Notes under the pieces: generated by a model
What the model saw: the letters and a program-made list of their open reading frames with translations, nothing else
Database searches by the model: none
What the model was told of the DNA's origin: nothing
Made by a program: the position numbers and the translations under genes
DNA from: Brooklawnia sp937867175
GTDB taxonomy: Bacteria; Actinomycetota; Actinomycetes; Propionibacteriales; Propionibacteriaceae
Direction of reading: 5' to 3'
Length of the DNA: 64,000 nt
NCBI GenBank assembly: GCA_036821905.1
Contig: DAISIR010000008.1
Span: forward strand, 1-64,000
Shown: positions 1 through 8,333 of the stretch, piece by piece
Layout: every line of letters begins with the position of its first letter
How positions within the stretch are numbered: the stretch's first letter is position 1

Positions 1-69
1 ACGCTCGGCCAGCACAGCAGCCCGCAACTCGTCCGCCACCTGCCGGGCCGATCGCGCCGTTGCTTCCAT
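1..69 (-). CDS. N-terminus of a cut-off gene, possibly a GntR-type regulator
   Basis: An ATG at 69 opens a reading frame that runs off the left edge after 23 codons. The visible residues (METATARS-like start, then QVADELRAAVLAER) resemble the first helix of GntR-family winged-helix regulators, where a Q-hA-x-x-L-R pattern precedes the recognition helix. An imperfect inverted repeat lies 32 bases upstream (101-134), in a place suited to an operator. Nothing beyond residue 23 is visible, so the family call is weak. Confidence 0.35.
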   Translation of the reverse strand, partial: MEATARSARQVADELRAAVLAER

Positions 70-100
70 AACCGACACGCTAGACGCGAGCACTGACAAT

Positions 101-134
101 TTCGGCCCGCCAACAGCGCTATTGGCGGACCGAA
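101..134. promoter_or_regulatory. Imperfect inverted repeat, possible operator
   Basis: TTCGGCCCGCCAA (101-113) faces TTGGCGGACCGAA (122-134) with one mismatch in 13 and an 8-base spacer. It lies just upstream of the minus-strand gene starting at 69. It could be that gene's operator or a hairpin in its 5' leader. There is no T-run beside it, so a terminator is less likely. Confidence 0.4.
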
Positions 135-555
135 AGATCACAAGCTGGTAACGAATTCGAATCCCCGCGAGCCAACGAAAGAGGCTTCACCTCGGGTAAT
201 CGAGAAGGACCACTAGCGCGCGCGTCACCTCTACACGGGCCGAGTCGGGGTCTTGTCTACGGTCGGGTGACGTTGGCCAGGATCTTGCGATAGCGAAGGG
301 TCGCGAGCTTGCTGGGGGTGCCCTTGCGGCAGAACTTGAGTCCGACCTCCCTTGGCCAGCTTCCGGTCGGAAGTCGCCCAACAGTCGGCGCCATCGTCGT
401 GCCGCCGGGCAAGGATCGCCGCGATGTCGGCACCCAACTCCCGCGTGACCACCACTGCGCCCGAAAAGTCACAACCCCGCGGCACGTGGACGGCCGCGCC
501 AGGTGCGGCAAATCCGCGCGTTGGTGTGACTATGTCCGGGCAACCCCCGGCAGGC
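135..555. other. Gene-poor stretch, possible decayed coding fragment
   Basis: No convincing complete gene is seen here. On the minus strand, roughly 485 down to 345, one frame gives a protein-like stretch containing GADIAAILARRHDDGADCWA followed by SDRKLAKGG. The frame then becomes Gln/Pro/His-rich and implausible. A neighbouring minus frame looks more protein-like from about 345 to 257 (KFCRKGTPSKLATLRYRKIL) and stops soon after. This pattern fits an old frameshifted fragment of an unidentified gene, but chance open frames in GC-rich DNA could also give it. Confidence 0.25.
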
Positions 556-561
556 TAGCGT
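556..561 (+). promoter_or_regulatory. -10 box TAGCGT for a leaderless start
   Basis: TAGCGT lies 7 bases before the GTG at 569. Transcription would begin at or next to the start codon. No Shine-Dalgarno sequence precedes the GTG, which fits a leaderless mRNA. Confidence 0.5.
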
Positions 562-568
562 TCGGGGT

Positions 569-1531
569 GTGAATCTCCGCTTCAGCGCCGTTGCGGTCGT
601 CGTCCTGACACTCGTCTCCACCCTCGGCCAGCCCTCCCCCGCAGCCAGTGCACCCATTCCCGGTGATCACCCCGGAGTCTCCCGAGTCGTACTCACGGAC
701 GCGGAGGGTCACCGCTCGGCTGCCGCCATGGCCGGTGGCCCGGACCGTGCGTCGGAGGCCATCAGCACCGGTGTGGTCGAGGTCGATGAGTTTCTGGTGG
801 CCGGGCTGACATGGGACGCCGGCCAGCGGCTCGGTGTGGGTACGGACATCCGGATGCGTGTCCGAGAGGACCGCGGCTGGTCGCAGTGGCTGGACGTCGA
901 ACCGGACGCCGCCGCCGACCGGGGCGCCCGCGCCGGCACTGAGCCCTTCGTGACGGGCGGTGCGGACGCCGTGCAGGTGGTGGTCACGGGGTCGTCCGCG
1001 GACCTTCCCGCGGAGCTTGAGCTCAACCTGATCTCGCCGGCGGACGAGGGCACCTCCACCACGTCGTCGAGCGCGACGTCATCGGCAGCCAGCGTCGTCG
1101 ACGCAGGCAGTGCGCGAGTACTCACCGAGCTCATCTCGCCCGGAACCTACGCGACCTACCCGGCAGGCACGCCGCTCCCGCGCATCTTCGTCCACAGGGA
1201 CGTTTATGCGACCGCGTGCCCAGGCTCGATCGCGGATGCCGCCATCATCAACCGCATCTACGACCGAGTCGTCGCGCTGGGCCAGAGCGCAGTGAGGATA
1301 GATCTCACCGTAGGTTCGCACATCAGTGGCAAGCAGAAGTACGCGGATCTGAGCTGGGCGGGCACGACGGCGAGCATGGACGTCTACCGCAACTCGGTCG
1401 TCATCGCCACGACGACGACCGGGACGACTTCATACACCGACCAAGTTGCAGCCAAGGTTCGTACTGCCACGTACCAGGTGTGCGAAACCAAGACGACCAA
1501 CTGCTCCGACTCGGTCACTTTGACCTGGTGA
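569..1531 (+). CDS. Secreted PGRP/amidase-like protein with most of the amidase domain missing
   Basis: 320 aa with a signal peptide (residues 1-28, hydrophobic core then PAASA). Residues about 45-160 match the N-terminal beta-rich domain found before peptidoglycan-recognition amidases in actinobacteria (WSQWLDVEP, GTEPFVTGGADAVQV). After a Ser/Thr/Ala linker (about 161-182) the chain enters directly what looks like the end of an amidase_2/PGRP domain: TYPAGTPLPRIFVHRDVYAT, H209, then C217-P-G. The first two thirds of that domain, with the first zinc histidine and catalytic Tyr/Thr region, is absent. Residues about 245-320 form an FN3-like C-terminal module of secreted actinobacterial hydrolases (YADLSW, DVYRN, YQVCETKTTNCS). 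It probably cannot cleave peptidoglycan but could still bind the wall. GTG start placed by the leaderless -10 box. Confidence 0.65.
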   Translation: MNLRFSAVAVVVLTLVSTLGQPSPAASAPIPGDHPGVSRVVLTDAEGHRSAAAMAGGPDRASEAISTGVVEVDEFLVAGLTWDAGQRLGVGTDIRMRVREDRGWSQWLDVEPDAAADRGARAGTEPFVTGGADAVQVVVTGSSADLPAELELNLISPADEGTSTTSSSATSSAASVVDAGSARVLTELISPGTYATYPAGTPLPRIFVHRDVYATACPGSIADAAIINRIYDRVVALGQSAVRIDLTVGSHISGKQKYADLSWAGTTASMDVYRNSVVIATTTTGTTSYTDQVAAKVRTATYQVCETKTTNCSDSVTLTW

Positions 1532-1590
1532 CATGACTACACGGATCGGCCGGGTGGCGGCGAGCGTTCAAGTTCCTTGCCGGCTCGGTG

Positions 1591-2670
1591 CTACTTGGAT
1601 CCGTAGAGGCGGTCGATGAGCCAGTCGGCCATGTAGCGGAAGGCTTCGCTTTCGGCACCTGCCTGGCAGTGGTTGGTGCCGGGGTAGATCTTCAACTCCT
1701 TATCGATCGAGGGTGACTCGTCGAAAGCACGTCGGGCGCCGGCGAGGCTAAAGAGTGGGTCGGATTCACTGTGAACCACGAGAAATGGGCAGCTGATGCG
1801 CTCGGCCAGCCCTTCGAGGCTCACCTGTGGCCAGATGTCCTTCATCTCCTCCTCGGTCTTCCCGAACAGGATCGCGAACTTGCGGTAGTAGATGGGGGCG
1901 AACTTGCAGAGTTCCTCGGGATAGTAGGAGCCGGAGTTCCAGACACATCCCTTGATTCGCGGATCGGTGGCCGCTGCTCGGGACACGTAGTAGCCACCGG
2001 TGCTGCCACCGATGATTCCCACCGGCCCGAATCGGCCGTCCTGTTCGAGGAAATCGATCATCTTCGAGTAGGCCTCTTCGAGGTGGACTTCGAGGTAGCC
2101 CTTGTTGAAGAACACGGTGGTGCCCTGCCCTGGGCCGTCCATCAGGAGAACAGGGACGCCTCGGTCGATGAAGTGCTGCGCCTGGAGCATGAACTCTTCC
2201 TTGAAGCCGGTCGCCCCGGGCAGCATGAGGACGACGGGAGACCCCGTCTGGCAGTGCTGGGGTTCGATGAGCCAGCCTTCCATGTCGTAACCCTTGTAGG
2301 GGATCGCGACCTTGGTCATGGGCGACTCAGACAGTGCGGCGAACTGGCTGAATGCCTCGTCCAACTTGTGGTAGATCCTGAGTCGCTCGTCCGTCACCTC
2401 GAGGATGCCGTACTGCCCGACCCGGTAGACTGCTGCAGCTGCGAAGAAGAAGTACCGCGCCGTCTGGGTATGCCCCAACGCCAGCTGCGCGCGCGCGTAC
2501 TGCGCACGCTTGTCGCCGAGTTCTTCGGCCACCTCAACCCAGTCCTCCCCGTCGCCTGACCTCTTTTTGAGGATCAGGTAGTCGTTCAGGTCCACCCCAC
2601 CAGCCAGCATCCGGCTGTCAAGTTGCGCCGGAGGCTGAGTTCTGACCTGCCCTTGCGTCACCGTTGACAT
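1591..2670 (-). CDS. Alpha/beta hydrolase of the 2,6-dihydropseudooxynicotine hydrolase type
   Basis: 359 aa, from the ATG at 2670; upstream extension in the same frame is not protein-like. The first 110 residues are a helical cap region, as in the C-C bond hydrolases related to 2,6-dihydropseudooxynicotine hydrolase and FrsA. The hydrolase core follows: oxyanion region LPGATG (about 150-155), nucleophile elbow GGSTGG with S223, acid D304 (SESDP) and H334 (GTNH). The spacing closely matches that family. The substrate is unknown; a beta-diketone or acyl-aromatic compound is a reasonable family-based guess. It is divergent from a TetR gene and the shared 111-bp gap holds a perfect palindrome, so it is probably repressed by that TetR and induced by a substrate or related small molecule. 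Confidence 0.75.
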   Translation of the reverse strand: MSTVTQGQVRTQPPAQLDSRMLAGGVDLNDYLILKKRSGDGEDWVEVAEELGDKRAQYARAQLALGHTQTARYFFFAAAAVYRVGQYGILEVTDERLRIYHKLDEAFSQFAALSESPMTKVAIPYKGYDMEGWLIEPQHCQTGSPVVLMLPGATGFKEEFMLQAQHFIDRGVPVLLMDGPGQGTTVFFNKGYLEVHLEEAYSKMIDFLEQDGRFGPVGIIGGSTGGYYVSRAAATDPRIKGCVWNSGSYYPEELCKFAPIYYRKFAILFGKTEEEMKDIWPQVSLEGLAERISCPFLVVHSESDPLFSLAGARRAFDESPSIDKELKIYPGTNHCQAGAESEAFRYMADWLIDRLYGSK

Positions 2671-2709
2671 CGCCGCTCCATCTCTCTTCGGGCGGGGCCG
2701 TCCGCCCCG

Positions 2710-2728
2710 TCCAGTACAGCGTACTGGA
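2710..2728. promoter_or_regulatory. Palindromic operator between hydrolase and TetR genes
   Basis: TCCAGTAC-AGC-GTACTGGA is a perfect 8+3+8 palindrome. It lies 40 bases before the hydrolase start (2670) and 53 bases before the TetR start (2782). Position and symmetry suit a TetR dimer controlling both genes. Confidence 0.7.
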
Positions 2729-2781
2729 GCGGTGAAGATGGCTGACCCTCTAGGATCGGGCCCGGCGAGGATTAAGAACGG

Positions 2782-3399
2782 ATGTGCCCAGTGACAACCA
2801 AGAAGCGGCTGCAAGACGTGGCCAGAACTCTGTTCAATACCAAGGGCTACACGAACGTCACTCTCCGTGAGATCGCGATCGAGGCAGGCACGACGATCGG
2901 GAATTTGACCTACCACTTCCCAAGGAAGGAAGCGCTGCTTCTCGAGATTCAACACGAGCTCTATACCGATTTCCTCCGCATGACCGTGGAAGAACGCGAC
3001 GGCCGGGACTTGATAGAAGTCCTCGCCAAGTCGCTCAAGCAGATCCAGGCCAACCGCACCGACAACGCCTTCTTCTACACGAACATCGTCGAACTCTCGC
3101 ACGACTCCCCCGCGATCGCGAGCAGCGTCGAAGAGTTCCGTCGCCGGGTCTATTCCTTCTATCTCCAACTCTTCGACGCTCTGAAGGACCGCGGCATGGC
3201 GCGCCAAGAGGTCACAGACGAGCAGTACCGCACTTTGAGCTACACCCTGGTCTCGATGGCGTACATGTGGATGCAGAACACAACCATCTACCACGACCAA
3301 GCAATACCGAGGGTTGAGCTGGCCGACGCCATGCGGGACCTGACCCTCCCCCACCTCACTCAGCAGGGGCGCGAGGCCTTTGCGAAGGCCCTTGCGTGA
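2782..3399 (+). CDS. TetR/AcrR family transcriptional regulator
   Basis: 205 aa. The N-terminal helix-turn-helix is clear: RLQDVARTLFNTKGYTNVT, then IAIEAGTTIGNLTYHF and KEALL (residues about 8-55). The rest is an all-helical ligand-binding and dimerisation domain rich in aromatic residues (FFYTN, YMWMQNTTIYHD), suggesting a hydrophobic or aromatic ligand. The ATG at 2782 has a GAGG 12 bases upstream; a GTG three codons later is an alternative start. It is transcribed away from the C-C hydrolase gene and probably represses both through the palindrome at 2710-2728. Confidence 0.85.
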   Translation: MCPVTTKKRLQDVARTLFNTKGYTNVTLREIAIEAGTTIGNLTYHFPRKEALLLEIQHELYTDFLRMTVEERDGRDLIEVLAKSLKQIQANRTDNAFFYTNIVELSHDSPAIASSVEEFRRRVYSFYLQLFDALKDRGMARQEVTDEQYRTLSYTLVSMAYMWMQNTTIYHDQAIPRVELADAMRDLTLPHLTQQGREAFAKALA

Positions 3400-3456
3400 G
3401 ACGCTACGGGACATCGACAAAACTCCGCCGAAATGCCTTGCCAAGACCAGAAGGTT

Positions 3457-3876
3457 AGACGAGCCGGCCTGTAAGCCGGATTCTGTGACTCCTTGCGGAG
3501 CCGGTGATCATCCATCTGAGACCACCGTTTCCGGTGGCCTTCCCCGGACGCTCACGCGTCCGGCGTGCGACCTACCCGGAAGCTCGGGCGGACCGCCCTC
3601 AATCGCTTCCGCAGACGCCCGGGGGCGTCCTCTTGGTCTTGCTCCAGGTGGGGTTTGCCGTGCCACGACCGTCACCGGCCGTGCGGTGGTCTCTTACACG
3701 CGCCATTTCACCCTTACCCGAACCCTTTCCCCTGACGGGGCCGGTTTTCGGGCGGTTTGTTTTCTGTGGCACTTTCCCGCGGGTCACCCCGGGTGGGCGT
3801 TACCCACCACCTTGTCCTTTGGAGTCCGGACTTTCCTCGACGCTGTTGCGCCGCGATCACCCGGCCGACTCGTCCA
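3457..3876 (-). ncRNA. rnpB: RNase P RNA (M1 RNA)
   Basis: The catalytic RNA of tRNA 5'-end processing, read on the minus strand. The conserved 5' core GAGGAAAGTCCGGACTCC lies at about 3821-3838 and the conserved 3' core ACAGAATCCGGCTTACAGG at about 3468-3486; together they form the P4 region. The ends pair as helix P1: ACGAGTCGGCC (3863-3873) with GGCCGGCTCGT (3459-3469), eleven pairs with one G-U. About 420 nt, normal for a bacterial class A RNA. The exact ends are estimated from P1. It starts only about 20 bases after the stop of the upstream acyltransferase gene, so its promoter must lie within that coding region or it is processed from a longer transcript. Confidence 0.95.
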
Positions 3877-3898
3877 ACTCGTCATTCTACGTCAGGAA

Positions 3899-5014
3899 TC
3901 ACTCGGATCGGCGTGGCACGTACTTCCGCTTGAACAGGTGAGCCGGGACAAGCCGACGCAGCTTCATGGCGGGCTCTTCCACGAGCTTCCATGACACCCA
4001 GGCGAGCGGGACCGTGAGCACGGTGGACACGGCAGCGAAACCCAGCACGCCCAGGGCGTGACCACCGCTCAACGCAAGCATCTGCTGCACCGGGAACGCG
4101 TAGATGTAGACGCCGTAGGAGATGTCGTTGCGGGCACCCAACCTGACCGGAAGCCGTCCGCCGAGGACCAGTAGAACGTAGCCGAGCAGCAGGGGCGCAA
4201 CACCCAGATACCACGGGTAGGAGGCGATCCGGATCGCGACGACCGCGACGCCGGCGATACCCGCTGCCACCAGCGAGGAACGGATCCAACCGCCGAGGAA
4301 GTACAGCGCCATGCCCGCTGCGAAGAAGGCGAAGAAGCGCTTGGCGTCCAAATCCAGCCACGGGGTGCCGAACATGTCGTAGCCCCACTCCCCCAACGCC
4401 GCCACACCGGCCGCCACAGCGAGCACCGGCACGATGAAGGCCGCGTACTTGCGAATCGGGGGAAGCCAGAGCAGAACGGCCGCCAACAAGTACGCCCTGA
4501 ACTCGTAGATCAACGTCCAAAGGGAGCTGTTCCACTCGTACGGGAAGGGCACGGTCTCGAGGGTGTTGTCGATGCCCCATTGATGGATCTGCAGACCGCC
4601 GTTGGCGACCACGTACTCGATGGCGCTCTGCCGGATGTACTCCTCACCCGGGTACCGGCCGGCGAGGGGCGCGAAGACGAATGCGACCACCACGATGCAC
4701 ACCCAGAACCCCGGCATGATTCGCAGCACGCGACGCCACAGGAACGCAAGCAAGCCCAGTCGCATGCGGCTACCGGCGATCAGGAAACCTGACAGCACGA
4801 AGAAGCCGTCCACCGCACTGTCGGCCCAAGTCTCCAGCCATGGGTAGGGGAAGCCGCCCAGCGGAACCGAGTGGCCCAAGATCACCGTGGTGGCGAGGAT
4901 CAGCCGCAGAAAGTTGAGCGCGTTGTCGTGGCCACCCAGAGCGCCCGACAACGAGGTGTCGGGCTTGTCGAGCGCCTGGTTCGGATCGTGATCGATCCCC
5001 GTCGTCGAAGTCAC
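3899..5014 (-). CDS. Acyltransferase 3 family membrane protein (OafA/YrhL-like)
   Basis: 371 aa integral membrane protein with about ten hydrophobic segments. Acyltransferase 3 signatures are present: NFLRLILATTVILGHS with the conserved His near residue 48, DGFFVLSGFLI, RRVLRIMPGFW and LVEEPAMKL at the end. These enzymes move acetyl or other acyl groups onto surface sugars or peptidoglycan on the outer face of the membrane; the acceptor is unknown. GTG start at 5014, 7 bases after the stop of the zinc-ribbon gene on the same strand, with a CTGAGG Shine-Dalgarno right before it, so the two are co-transcribed. rnpB follows closely downstream. Confidence 0.85.
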   Translation of the reverse strand: MTSTTGIDHDPNQALDKPDTSLSGALGGHDNALNFLRLILATTVILGHSVPLGGFPYPWLETWADSAVDGFFVLSGFLIAGSRMRLGLLAFLWRRVLRIMPGFWVCIVVVAFVFAPLAGRYPGEEYIRQSAIEYVVANGGLQIHQWGIDNTLETVPFPYEWNSSLWTLIYEFRAYLLAAVLLWLPPIRKYAAFIVPVLAVAAGVAALGEWGYDMFGTPWLDLDAKRFFAFFAAGMALYFLGGWIRSSLVAAGIAGVAVVAIRIASYPWYLGVAPLLLGYVLLVLGGRLPVRLGARNDISYGVYIYAFPVQQMLALSGGHALGVLGFAAVSTVLTVPLAWVSWKLVEEPAMKLRRLVPAHLFKRKYVPRRSE

Positions 5015-5021
5015 CTCAGCC

Positions 5022-5765
5022 CTACGTCAGGCCCGACTGGTCGGTGCGCACCAGGATGCGACCGCATTCCTCACAGCGCAGCACCAGATCAGAGGACGCG
5101 GTCGCGTGCTTCTTCAGTTCCGACATGTCGAGTTCCAGACCGCAGCCGGTGCAACGGCGGGCCCGTAGCTCTGCGGCCCCGGTGCCGCCGGCGCGCTGCG
5201 CGATCTTCTCGTAGAGGGCCACCAGTTCGGCGGGGAGCCGCTGCGCAAGGCCGGCGCGTTGCTCGGCCAGCTGCCCGATCTTGGCGTCCAACTCCTTGCC
5301 GGACGCATCACGGTCGGCGAGCAGCGTCCGCATCTGGGTCTCCACCTCACCCCGCTGGGCGATCAGCCGGTCACGGACCGCCGTCTCGTCTTCGACCTGC
5401 TGCATGATCTCAAGCTGGGTGTCTTCCAGCGAGTTGATGCGACCGGAGAGGTGCGTGGTCTCGGCGATCATCGACTGCAGTGCCTTGGCGTCCACGGCAC
5501 CGGTGTCGATCATCTTCTGGTTGCGTTCCCGGCGCGCGCGGGCGGGCGCCAAGTCGGATTCGATGCGGTCCTGCTCGGCCTCGGCGTCCCCCAGTCTGGT
5601 TTCGGAGGCGATCACCTGCTCGCTCAGTTGGCCGCGCTTGCCCGCCAACTCGGCCAGCTTCGCGTGCTCCGGGAGAGTCGCCTTACGATGTCGCAACTGG
5701 GCCGTCTGGGTGTCCAGGTCGGCGATCAGCAGCAGTGCGCGCTGGGCGCTCGGGTCAGCCTGCAT
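5022..5765 (-). CDS. Coiled-coil zinc-ribbon protein (C4-type)
   Basis: 247 aa. Residues about 5-190 are charged heptad-rich helices forming a long antiparallel hairpin. The C-terminal 45 residues form a four-cysteine zinc ribbon: CTGCG, then CEECGRI. This is the widespread actinobacterial family with a CT398-like coiled-coil hairpin followed by a zf-RING_7-type ribbon; a role in nucleic-acid or protein handling has been suggested but is not settled. Start ATG at 5765 has GGAGG 6 bases upstream and a -10 box TAGGCT at 5784-5789 (minus strand). It begins an operon with the acyltransferase. Confidence 0.85.
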   Translation of the reverse strand: MQADPSAQRALLLIADLDTQTAQLRHRKATLPEHAKLAELAGKRGQLSEQVIASETRLGDAEAEQDRIESDLAPARARRERNQKMIDTGAVDAKALQSMIAETTHLSGRINSLEDTQLEIMQQVEDETAVRDRLIAQRGEVETQMRTLLADRDASGKELDAKIGQLAEQRAGLAQRLPAELVALYEKIAQRAGGTGAAELRARRCTGCGLELDMSELKKHATASSDLVLRCEECGRILVRTDQSGLT

Positions 5766-5899
5766 GTTGAACCTCCGTCGGCCAGCCTAGTGGGTGCGGC
5801 CAGGGTCGGCTGGCGGCGACGGTACTCCCGTCCGGCAGACCCCGGTTGGTCAGGGCATAGGATCGACAGGGTTGATGACGCGACGCAGTTGGAGGACAG

Positions 5900-7363
5900 A
5901 TGGTGAGCGAACAGCGGCCCGACCTGCCGAACAGGCAGACGCCCTTCTCGGAAGCGTTCAAAAAGTTCATTGCCGCCGATTGGGCACCCTACGCCGCCAC
6001 CTCGCCCACGGTCTTGCCGGGGGCGATCGCGGCGGCCTCCCACCGCGACCAGTTGTCGGCGCGCTATCCCGGCGAGCGGCTCATCGTGCCTGCCGGTGCG
6101 CTGAAGGTGCGCAGCAACGACACCGACCACCGCTTCCGTCCGCATTCTGCGTTCACCTGGCTGACCGGCCTGGGCACCGACCGGGAGCCCGACGCGGTGC
6201 TGGTCCTGGAGCCCGCCCCCGGCGGCCACGAAGCCACGCTGTACTTCCATCCGCGGGTGCCGCGCACCGACGAGGAGTTCTACGCGAACTCGCGCTACGG
6301 CGAGATGTGGGTGGGTCAGCGGGAGTCGCTGGTCGAGATGGCGGCACTCGCGCGGCTACGCACCGCCGACATCAACGACTTGGAGCCTGCGCTCCAACTG
6401 CTGGCGTCCACCACCCCAACCCGGATGCTGCGTGAGGCCAACCGTGAACTTGCCGACAAGCTGGACGCCTGGCGGGGCCGCGCCGAGCAGGCCGATGCCG
6501 ATTTCGTGGTCGCGCTAAGTGAACTCCGCCTGATCAAGGACGCTTACGAGATCGAGCAGCTGCGGCAGGCGTGCCGGGCAACGGCGGTGGGCTTCGAGGC
6601 CGTCGTCCGGGAGCTGCCGAACGCGCTGGCCAACGGACGCGGTGAGCGCTGGGTCGAGGGGGTCTTCGGTCTGCATGCCCGTCATCAGGGCAACGCAGTG
6701 GGCTACGACACCATCGCGGCGTCCGGCGACCACGCCAACACCCTGCACTGGATTCGCAACGACGGTGACCTGCGCGAAGGCGACCTGCTGTTGCTGGACG
6801 CCGGAGTCGAACTCGACAGCCTGTTCACCGCCGACGTCACCCGGACGCTGCCGGTGTCCGGACGCTTCAGCCCAGCCCAGCGCAAGGTCTACGACGCGGT
6901 GCTGGCGGCCCAGCGGGCAGGTATGGAGGCCGCCAGGCCAGGCGCCAAGTTCGCCGACGTGCACCAGGCGGCCATCACCGTCATCGCACAGCACCTCGAA
7001 CAGTGGGGCCTGCTCCCCGTCAGTGCGGCCGAATCGCTTGATCCCGAGATCGGTGGGCAGTACCGCCGCTGGATGGTGCACGGCACCAGCCACCACCTGG
7101 GCCTCGACGTGCACGACTGCGCCCAGGCCCGCCGCGAGAACTACCGCGATGGCGTCCTGAAGCCGGGCATGGTGATCACCGTCGAGCCGGGCATCTACTT
7201 CAAGTCGACCGACCTGTTGGTGCCCGAAGAGTTGCGCGGCATCGGCGTACGCATCGAGGACGACATCGTGATCACCAATACCGGCCACGAGATCCTCTCC
7301 GACCAGTTGCCACGCCAAGCCGAAGACGTCGAAAGCTGGATGGCCGGCCTGCTGCCACTGTGA
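5900..7363 (+). CDS. pepP: Xaa-Pro aminopeptidase (M24B)
   Basis: 487 aa cytosolic metallopeptidase removing the N-terminal residue before proline. The N-terminal aminopeptidase-P domain covers about residues 25-170 and the pita-bread catalytic domain about 215-470. The dinuclear metal ligands can be followed: D300 in LLDAG, D312 in TADVTRT, H398 in HGTSHHLG, Glu in VEPGIYF and Glu in GVRIEDD. Length and motif order match bacterial PepP. The start ATG follows TTGGAGGACAG, a strong ribosome site. A -10 box TAGGAT at 5858-5863 gives a leader of about 30 nt. Divergent from the zinc-ribbon gene. Confidence 0.92.
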   Translation: MVSEQRPDLPNRQTPFSEAFKKFIAADWAPYAATSPTVLPGAIAAASHRDQLSARYPGERLIVPAGALKVRSNDTDHRFRPHSAFTWLTGLGTDREPDAVLVLEPAPGGHEATLYFHPRVPRTDEEFYANSRYGEMWVGQRESLVEMAALARLRTADINDLEPALQLLASTTPTRMLREANRELADKLDAWRGRAEQADADFVVALSELRLIKDAYEIEQLRQACRATAVGFEAVVRELPNALANGRGERWVEGVFGLHARHQGNAVGYDTIAASGDHANTLHWIRNDGDLREGDLLLLDAGVELDSLFTADVTRTLPVSGRFSPAQRKVYDAVLAAQRAGMEAARPGAKFADVHQAAITVIAQHLEQWGLLPVSAAESLDPEIGGQYRRWMVHGTSHHLGLDVHDCAQARRENYRDGVLKPGMVITVEPGIYFKSTDLLVPEELRGIGVRIEDDIVITNTGHEILSDQLPRQAEDVESWMAGLLPL

Positions 7364-7400
7364 ATCTGACGACCCGGATGTCCGGCGTCGCCGGTCGTCG

Positions 7401-8246
7401 TCAGCCCCGCCGGTCGTCCTCAGTGACCGGCGAGTCGTCCTGTGTGGAGCCATCAGCGCGCTTGGGCCGGAAGCGTTCCGGCACGTCACCGATGCCAGGC
7501 GGCTGATCGGCACCCCAGTACTGACCGTAGGGCATCTGGGCTGCGGACTCCGGCGCCGCAGGCTCGGCGGCGTCCGGCTGCGGCTGGGTGGGGAGGGTGT
7601 CCTGACCCGGCCCCGACTGCGACTCCGGCTGCGCGAGTCCAGGGCTCTGACTGGGCTGCTGACCGTAGGGCGGCGGCAGGCTGCCGAGGTCTACGTCCTG
7701 CCGCTGCTCGCTGATCCCGCCGGACGGCTGCCGCGGCTCCAGTTGGCGCATCTGGTGGGGCTCTCCCCCCGTCAGCAGATGACGAGCCCGGTCGACGTAT
7801 TCTGCCTCTGCCAGCACCTCGTAGTGTGTCGCGATGATCGCAGTCGTCGAGGTGTAGTCACGCTCACCGCCACGCATCCGGTACTGGAGGGCAGCCAGAA
7901 GCATGCCTACCCCGCCGAATCCGACGATCCCGATGAGCAGCGCCGTCAGCAAGCTGATCCCTGGTTGCAGGAACCACATGAAGACGGCGAACATGCCCGC
8001 CCACATAGCCCCCTGCGCGAAACCGGCCCCAAGCACCTTGCCCCACGTCATGTTGCCGGTGACCTTCTCGACGCTCTTAAGGTCTGTTCCGACGATGGCC
8101 AGGTTCTCGACCGGGAACTGCCGGTCACCCAAGTAGTCCACCGCGTGCGCTGCATCGCTGTACTCGTCGTAGATGGCGACGGACATGGGCCGCTTGAGCT
8201 TGAGCACCCCGCGCGGCGACGTCGACGGCGTCCGATTCATCGACAT
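7401..8246 (-). CDS. Membrane protein with general-stress-protein-17M-like domain
   Basis: 281 aa. An N-terminal domain of about 65 residues (SVAIYDEYSDAAHAVDYL, then VENLAIVGTDLKSVE) resembles the general stress protein 17M/YflT domain. Two membrane segments follow (about 75-95 and 102-122), then a short charged region and a long Pro/Gln/Gly-rich cytosolic tail. Three in-frame starts lie close together (8255, 8246, 8240); ATG 8246 is chosen because AGGAGG sits 8 bases before it. A stress-related envelope role is a guess from the domain name only. Same orientation as the CitE-like gene upstream, with an 87-bp gap. Confidence 0.7.
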   Translation of the reverse strand: MSMNRTPSTSPRGVLKLKRPMSVAIYDEYSDAAHAVDYLGDRQFPVENLAIVGTDLKSVEKVTGNMTWGKVLGAGFAQGAMWAGMFAVFMWFLQPGISLLTALLIGIVGFGGVGMLLAALQYRMRGGERDYTSTTAIIATHYEVLAEAEYVDRARHLLTGGEPHQMRQLEPRQPSGGISEQRQDVDLGSLPPPYGQQPSQSPGLAQPESQSGPGQDTLPTQPQPDAAEPAAPESAAQMPYGQYWGADQPPGIGDVPERFRPKRADGSTQDDSPVTEDDRRG

Positions 8247-8333
8247 GGCATCCACCTCCTCGCTTCAGCCTATCGCCCGCCGCTGTGCAAAAACTGTGCG
8301 ACTTGTCCGGGGCGTCCGCCTTGAACTGCGCGG

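Noticed and set aside
2671..3444. N-terminal extension of the hydrolase frame into the TetR gene
   Set aside because: It runs antisense through the TetR gene and over the operator; the ATG at 2670 gives a normal family length.
3380..3994. Plus-strand open frames across 3380-3994
   Set aside because: They cover the RNase P RNA; the conserved RNA cores and P1 pairing explain the sequence.
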